From Terfezia claveryi (Eukaryota; Ascomycota; Pezizomycetes; Pezizales; Pezizaceae), in the NCBI GenBank assembly GCA_015179025.1, contig WHUX01000004.1, positions 744,001 through 808,000 on the forward strand: 64,000 nucleotides of DNA, given 5' to 3'. This document shows positions 57,026-64,000 of this stretch, piece after piece. Made by a program: the position numbers and the translations under genes. Positions within the stretch are counted from its first letter, which is position 1. Each line of letters opens with the position of its first letter. The notes below the pieces were generated by a model that saw only the letters and a program-made list of their open reading frames with translations, had not been told where the DNA came from and did not search any database.

Positions 57026-59422
57026 TCATGAAACCAAGTCTGGGTCCTCCTCCTCGTCACTCTGCTCTGCCCCTGCTATCCATTGTGTTGTAACTTCCTC
57101 AAACCTGAAGTTTTCATCTCTATCCAAATAGGGTGTTCGTCGTACCCTCAATGTTTTGTGATAGAAGATCGGCAGGACTTTAACCAATCCAAACCAATAT
57201 ACCACTCCCACAGCAAATAGACCCACACCTATCGTCGGAATAACAAACCACTTTATAGTACTATACGCCAAATAATGCCCATTTTGTGGAGGAACCCATG
57301 CTCCCACAACCATGAACAGGCTGGAGAAAAAGTAAAAAGCGGGAATAAGTGGCCCAAAATAGGGTCTGAAGCCAGCGATATTCTTCCACTGATATGATCC
57401 ACCGTTGTAGTCCGATACATATTGCTTGAAGTAACCAACGTAAAGTAGGCCTCCTGCTAGGAAAATTCCAAACCACGCTTGCGTCATATAGGAGTACAGT
57501 CGGGTAAAAATCAAATAACCACTCGCCGCGGGTGGGGACAAGATGAGGATCAAGGAGGTCAGCCAGTGCAGGAGTAGTGCCGGTATGGGGGTCCTTTCCT
57601 CGGGGATGGAGGGATATACTGGCGTGCCCTGTCTGTGATGTGGTCTGACATGTCCCTTCCTGGGAAAGAGTTTCGAGAATGGTGTATGGTACTCGGAACG
57701 CCAAAAGGCAGAAAATGGGAGGACTCCCTCCTTTGCAATTTCCTGCTTGACTGTACCCACCAGAGAATTAGTCCATTTCTGCCGCGGTACACAGACTCCA
57801 TAGCAATAAGACTGTAGAAGATCATTCTCACCCTTTGAGGTCATGAATGTAGTCACAGAAATATTCCCGAAAGCGGAAATTGCGATCAGAGCAGGGAGCG
57901 CACGCTTCGCATTATCACTCCCGTGAAAGAGCTGCCAAGAGGATAAGTTAGTTTTGCGTCCATCGAGGTAGCATACATCGATGCTAAAGCTGGATCGATG
58001 GATATTGATAAGTGCAATTGGGGATTCGTACCGTGTTGATGAACACTGTGGAAATTGTACTATCATTTTGGGACATTAGACTTTTTGCTGAAACCACAGT
58101 CATCTGACGGTGATGAATCACTAATATTAGGAATCTGGTAATCATTTACTAATACCAATAGTATACAAGCAAGAGGGATACACTTACAAAAGAGATGTTC
58201 GTCAAAATATAGGATACGAATACCAATGTCAACGAGCCCATGGTGGACCATTTCAACTTCCTCGCTGGATCCTTTACTTCACTCAACACGTCTATACAGA
58301 TTTGTTAGTACTGTGAGAAGTGAAGCACAATAAATCTGGATATGTAACGCTATGCTATAGATGTCTAGGTACTCACAATTTGCACTTTCGAATCCTCCAA
58401 AACTGAAGCTGACATCTAGCAAGGTGGTTATCCACCCATTCGGTCCGTAATGCTGAGTGAAGGCTTCATCAGCTTTGAAACTATTTGTCACAGCCAAGTC
58501 AACCCCAGGTGCCGACACATTGCCTATCTTTCCTGAATATGCTGCAAGCCCAGCGATAATGAAAAACCAGAGGATCATGATCTTCATAATGGCAAAACTG
58601 TTCTGGACCCAGATTCCTCCGGCGCGCCAGGTCCCATGAAGGAGACATGCTATCGTAACCACAGCAACCGCAATGCCTTTGATGATCCAGCCGGTTTTGT
58701 GATCATTAATGTTGACAACCTCGGGGTATCGAATGATCTGTAAAAAATTCGTTGCAAAGACAATACCGTTGCCTGAGGTATTTCCAAGGAAAATGAAGAT
58801 AACAGCGTAGGTACAGGTCGCAAGAAACTTTGGTGTTTTGAATATGTACTCCAACTGCAAGGGCCAATGTCGTTAGTCTCAAGGTGCTCTTGAACAAACT
58901 TGGGTAACCCACATAATTTTTCTCTCCGCCTGATCGCGGTACAGATTGCCAACGTCCATGTACCAGATATCTGGGAATCGTGAGGCCTAGTTCTAGGTAC
59001 ACTGCCATCCCCGCATATGAAATCAATCCACCTAGAACCCACATGAAAAGCGCACCGGCAGCCGTCTCGGTGCTCATCCATATTGTCTTCGGCTTCTCGA
59101 AAATCCCAGTTCCAATCATGCGATTCACTAATAAGCATCCAGTGGAGAATATTCCGAGTTTTGCGATACGGGGAGAGTGATCCTGAAAAAGCATGTCCCG
59201 GTTTCGCCTTGCGTCCTCGATGCGCGCTTTGATGTTCTCGTCCATTGATGTTCGATAGTTGTCATCACTTTGCTGGCTTTCCCCAGCGATAGAGGCACGC
59301 TCTATCGCCGCATCTTGGGGATAGCTATCATGATGTTTATCGGTATGACGCTGAACTTGGGGTTCCTGAAACTGTGGCTCATTCCGGCGACGAAAACTGC
59401 TGTTGCTCTCGATGGGGTCCAT
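57026..59422 (-). CDS. APC-superfamily amino-acid permease (methionine-permease-like), 662 aa
   Basis: Six exons (59422-58913, 58854-58377, 58291-58188, 58103-58032, 57931-57832, 57750-57026) splice in frame to 662 aa, near the length of fungal L-type/MUP1-like permeases. A hydrophilic N-terminus of about 95 residues is followed by the first membrane helix LGIFSTGCLLVNRMIGTGIF with the G.GIF substrate-binding break. Further membrane segments include AAGALFMWVLGGLISYAGMAVYL, the region around FLATCTYAVIFIFLG, GIAVAVVTIACLL, IMILWFFIIAGLAAYSG, RALPALIAISAFGN and four C-terminal helices, about 12 in total. SVPRSGGEKNYLEYIF and KQEIAKEGVLPFSAFW are conserved cytosolic loops of this class. The C-terminus is acidic (EQSDEEEDP), as in permeases controlled by ubiquitin-dependent endocytosis. 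Transported amino acid not determined. Exon 4 is only 72 bp. Confidence 0.82.
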
Positions 59423-60725
59423 AACGCCTTAAAATTATACCACTTGATTGGTTTAGGCCTCAATTATGTCTCGTTCCTGCTCTAGCAAATGCCCAACCCT
59501 GGGCACAGGTGGGGGGGGGGGAATATATCTGTCGCAGAATGCTTGAGATCAATCTGCTCCTTATACCCTTGCCTCCTCTCTCTCTCCTTGTCACGGAATC
59601 AACGATACATGCATTTGGTTTCGCTTAATGGGTGTGTTCCCCCTTCGCTGACTGGTTACATGCAATCAACAAATCCTCAGCAGCTACAGGGTATGCTTCG
59701 AACTGCGGTGCTCAGTGTACGTAGCACAACATGATCTCCCGCTGTTCCACCCAGATTTGGAGGGATTGGGAAGGGGTTGAGGAACCTGCGTTCCCAGAAT
59801 CTAAACCAAATAATGTGAGTTTCCAGGGAACTCATAATTGTATTTTATTATTATACATACTGTAGGTACGGATACGGAGCACAGAGTACTGCTACTATTT
59901 TAAAACTGAGCGGCAGTTCAGATCCAAGGGCGCGTTTAGCTGTAGCGCTGCGCCCGCGAGTTCTCCACCTTGCCGCCTCCTGAATTGGCGATCAAAGTCG
60001 GTACGGTACCTTGACAGTGCTGTTCGCTGTTACACAGTGCGAGTAAGATGATGATGCAGGGCAATACGGCGAACACCTGCCATCGTTCCGATTTTCTAAC
60101 CTCTCAAGAGCCCATAATAAACACGCATCCAACATGACCCAGAGATACATATGATAAGAATAGTTAGTACCACTCATCTACCACTCATCGACTCATCCAG
60201 GGAATGTATGTACGCATCACCCAACTACATGTACTGAAAATATATGAGACATGGGTTGCGGGTAGGCACTGTGGCTTTGGCTGTGGCTGGGAATGACAGA
60301 AGCAATTACGGTACCTACGGTACTGAATCAATGCCTTGCAATATTATTGATTCCTGCAAAGATATTAAGATGTACGTAAAATGACAGGCCTTATCCCCGC
60401 AGGGTGATCGTCGCTCGGTGACAGAACATTTCACTTCAACAAATACGCAGACGCAGGCCAGCCAGACGCAGACCCAAGCCCCAAACTGCAGGTAGGAGGA
60501 GGATACACTCATCATTCCCACGATACTGTGCATCCATCTTCATACAACCGTACTGACTTCATGCCCCTTTACAGCTTCACCAGCTTCTCTCGACAAGCTG
60601 TGGGCTTGCGTGCCTGGGCTTTCTGCCACCAGATCGTCCACCATCTTGTTCTCAATATTCTGCCACGATTCACACTTCCACCAGCGAGAGCATCGCAACA
60701 CTGCAGATAAGCACCCTTCCGCGCC
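59423..60725. other. Intergenic
   Basis: Probable promoter of the minus-strand permease, then about 1 kb with no gene. A G run (about 59511-59520) is present. The last 200 bp form the 5' region of the next plus-strand gene. Confidence 0.5.
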
Positions 60726-63700
60726 ATGATTCCAGCAGCGGGGTTTTCACTTAACGACTTCTTTGCCACTGCTCGTTTCGCTATCACAGTTTACGACCAT
60801 ATCCAGCTTGGACACAGTGCGCCCCAGGCTTATCTCGATTTCAGAAAATACATTCATGATTTCGGAAATGGATTGAAGTATCTCGCAGAGATTCTACAGG
60901 AACACGAGCGACATCTATTCAACAGCGGAGCTAGAGGCACCGTCCGAGTCGACAATACTAGCAGAGTGCAGCGAACGCTTTCAGAGGTTGTCGGAGATTT
61001 CAAAACTCTAGAGGAGAATACCCTAAAGTTCCTGAAGCATTATAAATTTATGGTTCCGCCGAAGAAGGGTGGAGCATCGGCGGCGACATGGAAGAAAGTG
61101 AGGGTGTACAGTGAAGGGTCGGCGATGCACAAGGAGATGGAGGTGTTGAAGTCGGAGTACATGTTCCATACTGCGAAGGTGAACATTGTTGTAGAACCTC
61201 TGCGAATGTAAGTGGGCCCCGAAATAAATATCTTCAATCTACTGTCCCCTCTATTAAGTCTTAGACATCATACTCATTTTTTACATGTATGCACAGCCTC
61301 CTCCTGAGCAGCCTCGAAACCACTCTCATCGACGTTCAGCAAACTGTCAATCGCATTGAACAGCTTGCGAGGAGTTTATACACCCAAACCACCCAGGAAC
61401 CGTCCGGAGTACACGAGCCACTTCCAGAGGAATCTGTTCCAATGAGCCGTGAATCCTCAACTACAAGTGGACGTGGAATTCCGCCTCCAACTGGATACTA
61501 CAAATTTCCTCGGCGGTCTGATACAGGACTCTCAGACGCCTCCACGTGTGTGGCAAGTCCTACAAAGCGCAAGTCGGTGTTTTCGCTTCCCGGTGTTTAC
61601 GAAAGCAGTAGTAGTGGCTCAAGTACTGCCATAACCTCCACATCATCAGAGTGGGTTTGGCTTCATGAGCAATTTACAGCAGCTTTATCCCGATCTGTGG
61701 GTCTTGAACAAACAAAAGTCGGCATTGTATTGGACGAGGTTGTTCGGTGGTTGGAAGAGGTAATACAATTACATCATGTTATTTATTCTCCTATCTTGAA
61801 GTCTCCTCCCACACATGTACATCAGTGCACATATCCTTGGGTAAGCTAACTAATGCCATAACTCTGAGGATACAGGGGCGGAGAGGTATACAGGACAGAA
61901 AATCGGGGGATTTGGTCGATGCAATTTCCTTCGTGAATCTTTGCAAGGCTTCTTGGCTATGTGGAAAGCTTCTCTCTTCCCATCAATACCAAACACTTGA
62001 CGCAAATTCTCTCTGGCATCCATATATTGGAAAAATAGCGGAGGTCAGTACAGCCCCCTAGAGTATTATTATGTGGATAGCTTCACGGTAAAGGCATAAG
62101 GGCTGAACTGGCGATGTGCTCCAGTCAATTCGTAACGAATTTGAAAACTTGAAACAACTCCGGCTCAAACTACCAAATATCAAAGCCATGCGACCACCGT
62201 TGCCAAGCCTAATCTTTGATATTGGCTTACCACCAGCCATTGGAAACCCAGGCATTTTCGGGCATAATACATTTGATGTTGTGGAGCAAGAAATCTTAAG
62301 AATGTAAGATGCCTTCAATTCCAGTGGTCTCCAGGTCATGCTTTTCCCTGCAAATCCACTTATCAAATTATGGACACAACCCAGGGATCTTCCGGGATAT
62401 GGTGAGATGGAACGGGAGGTAACATTAGTCGAAGTTCACGGTAGTGATATTATACGCGTGAAAGACAAGATAGGAGATGGAACAGAGTGGACAGGTAAGT
62501 TGAGGGTAATGGGACGAAAGTCCTTCCGGAAAACCACTATCCGCTTAAACCACAATGCCAATACTAGTAAACTAGCTGATTGTGGTGGGGTGGCAACATA
62601 TTCATTGACTGACAGCAGCTTGGGAACATAGTGACAACGAACACTTTGAAGCGGAGCAAAACTACAGTACACCCTAGCATACCGTTTATGCAAGGGTCAG
62701 GGCTCCTACAGAGACCACATCTGATACTCAAAAATAGTGATAACAGTGATAGCGTCGGCTTTGAGTTCTCGGATCACAAGCAGCTTAATGCTTTCCAGGC
62801 TGCTTTGATGGGCTATAAAATTGTCTCGCAGCTGTACGTTCTTCCTTGGACTAAAGATCGCCCTAGAAAGATCATCAGCTAATCTAGAATATGGAAGTTT
62901 AGGAAACAGGTTGGCAAATTAGAATGTTACTATCACTCTCCCAAGTTACATCGCGCTAAAACAGATATTTACGACCAAACGAGTGTTCAGCTTTGGCATG
63001 AACAAAGGGCACATCCATACTTACGGAAGTCTAGTGCCTACAGTAGCACTAGTAACAGCGGCAGAAAATTACTCCCCTTCGAAGCTCAGTCTCAGTATAC
63101 TACCAAGGCTCACCGGACATACTCTCAAGGCTCGATAGTGGCGGGATCCATTTCGGCGGCAACCAGCAGCACCTCAAGTTCAGTGTCGAGTTCAAAAGGA
63201 AGCCACACGGTCAAGACGAAGGAAGCAAAAATCGAAGAAAGTCCTGAAAGTAGCAAATTGGTGATTTTCGCGAGACACGAAAAGAGCGCCTCCAAAGGGA
63301 GAACAGGAGGTATCGAGATTCTTGTAATGGAAAGTTAGTCAACCTCCTTAGTAACGTGTTTTCTCAAATCATGGATATCAGGAAACGTATGCCATTTACT
63401 AGTACGTATAGAGACTGAACAATTTCTAGTTGACCCATACACCATGATATCTCGCGAAGCCTGCTGTACCGAGAGAAAGCCAGATCCCGAGGATAAAAAG
63501 GCTCCACTATGTTGTCTCCGCATCGTGATTGAAAGGGGTAGTAACAACGACGGAAAGTCACTGCGTTTACTTGGATTCCGAGAACCTGAACAAGATAGTC
63601 AAAATGGAGACAGTGGGAGAGGTGGAGGACCACTTGGCCCCGGCTTACCCTTGAATGTTGATGCATGGCCTGAGAAAAGATGTAGAAGTCAAAAGGCTCA

Positions 63701-63761
63701 AGGCTTGGCAATTAAATTCAACACAGAGCTCGGTAATGATCAATCCCGCCGTTTCAGTTGA
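60726..63761 (+). pseudogene. Large fungal protein of unknown function with in-frame stops
   Basis: Clear exons: 60726-61207, 61297-61759, 61876-62043 and a fourth from 62125, all phase-consistent with good GT/AG and CTAAC signals. The N-terminus (MIPAAGFSLNDFFATARFAITVYDHI...) is helical and like those of fungal HeLo/STAND-associated proteins, with a Ser/Thr-rich middle. The fourth exon reads EILRM then TAA (62305-62307), then DAFNSSGLQVMLFPANPL in the same frame. A phase conflict occurs near 62495-62616. A second TAA (62880-62882) is again followed by coherent sequence in the same frame (SRIWKFRKQVGKLECYYHSPKL...). The last exon (63382-63761) joins through a 48-bp intron. Both TAA codons fit CAA to TAA. 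It is probably a recently inactivated gene; unusual introns or read errors are alternatives. Confidence 0.55.
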
Positions 63762-64000
63762 AAGAACCCTCTGACTGACATTTTGCTCATTGGGCGACAC
63801 CATAGACAAACGTCGTTTCATTAAAGACTTCGAAGGCTTGCAGTTGCTCGCACTCTCTAGTTATCGCTAAATATTCGAACTTCCGGTTCCTCTTATTTAT
63901 TTCACTTTCTGTGTTTTTTCTTTTTCTTTTGTCTACACTATGTTTCAACTGGGTCGGACGGAGTAACTACAGAATCGATTTCTCACTTGCCATCTGTGCG
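63762..64000. other. 3' flank
   Basis: No gene seen in the last 239 bases; T-rich, probably the 3' UTR of the preceding locus. Confidence 0.4.

Overview
The window comes from a filamentous ascomycete (Pezizomycotina). Coding genes are broken by many short introns (about 49-125 bp) with GT...CTAAC/CTAAT...AG signals. The protein families are fungal: STAND/NLR-like receptors, an AcuF-like C2H2 protein, a DUF7580-type protein, chromodomain Ty3/Gypsy elements and Fot1/pogo-like relics. Genes are sparse, and long AT-rich stretches hold transposon debris. I cannot place the genus from sequence alone.

Layout. 1-7.3 kb: a small Cys-rich fungal protein (1068-1361), a kappa-class GST/DsbA-like gene with three exons (5108-5967), and a decayed Copia gag relic with an unusual inverted duplication (6411-7290). 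7.9-12.3 kb: a six-exon NACHT-ankyrin receptor on the minus strand, which splices in frame to 1308 aa. 12.3-18 kb: a gene desert with two copies of one TIR element and a deleted Fot1/pogo-like element. 18.2-22.7 kb: an eight-exon hydrolase/NB-ARC/TPR receptor on the minus strand (1346 aa), whose twelve TPR-type repeats are nearly identical. 22.7-26.7 kb: AT-rich, no gene found.

26.7-40.2 kb is a nested retrotransposon. Gypsy element A (206-bp LTRs, TSD CAGC) is split by Gypsy element B (563-bp LTRs, TSD ATGTG). Both lie on the minus strand, both end in a chromodomain-like region, and both carry stop codons explained by transitions. Element B has a candidate -1 frameshift heptamer at the gag/pol junction.

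42.1-52.7 kb: a divergent pair, an AcuF-like C2H2/vWA fusion ending in a poly-Asp tail (minus, 1003 aa) and a DUF7580-type protein (plus, 648 aa). They share a 746-bp intergenic region. A direct segmental duplication carries the 5' end of the first gene, that intergenic region and part of the second gene to 49.8-52.7 kb, where it has decayed.

52.7-64 kb: an IucA/IucC-type (NRPS-independent) siderophore synthetase (653 aa), a six-exon APC amino-acid permease resembling methionine permease (662 aa), and a large fungal protein of unknown function that carries in-frame stops and is probably a pseudogene.

The STAND receptors, the AcuF/vWA fusion and the DUF7580 gene, in a transposon-rich, duplicated region, look like an accessory non-self-recognition island. 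That is inference from family membership and context. The siderophore synthetase and permease are ordinary metabolic or transport functions next to it.
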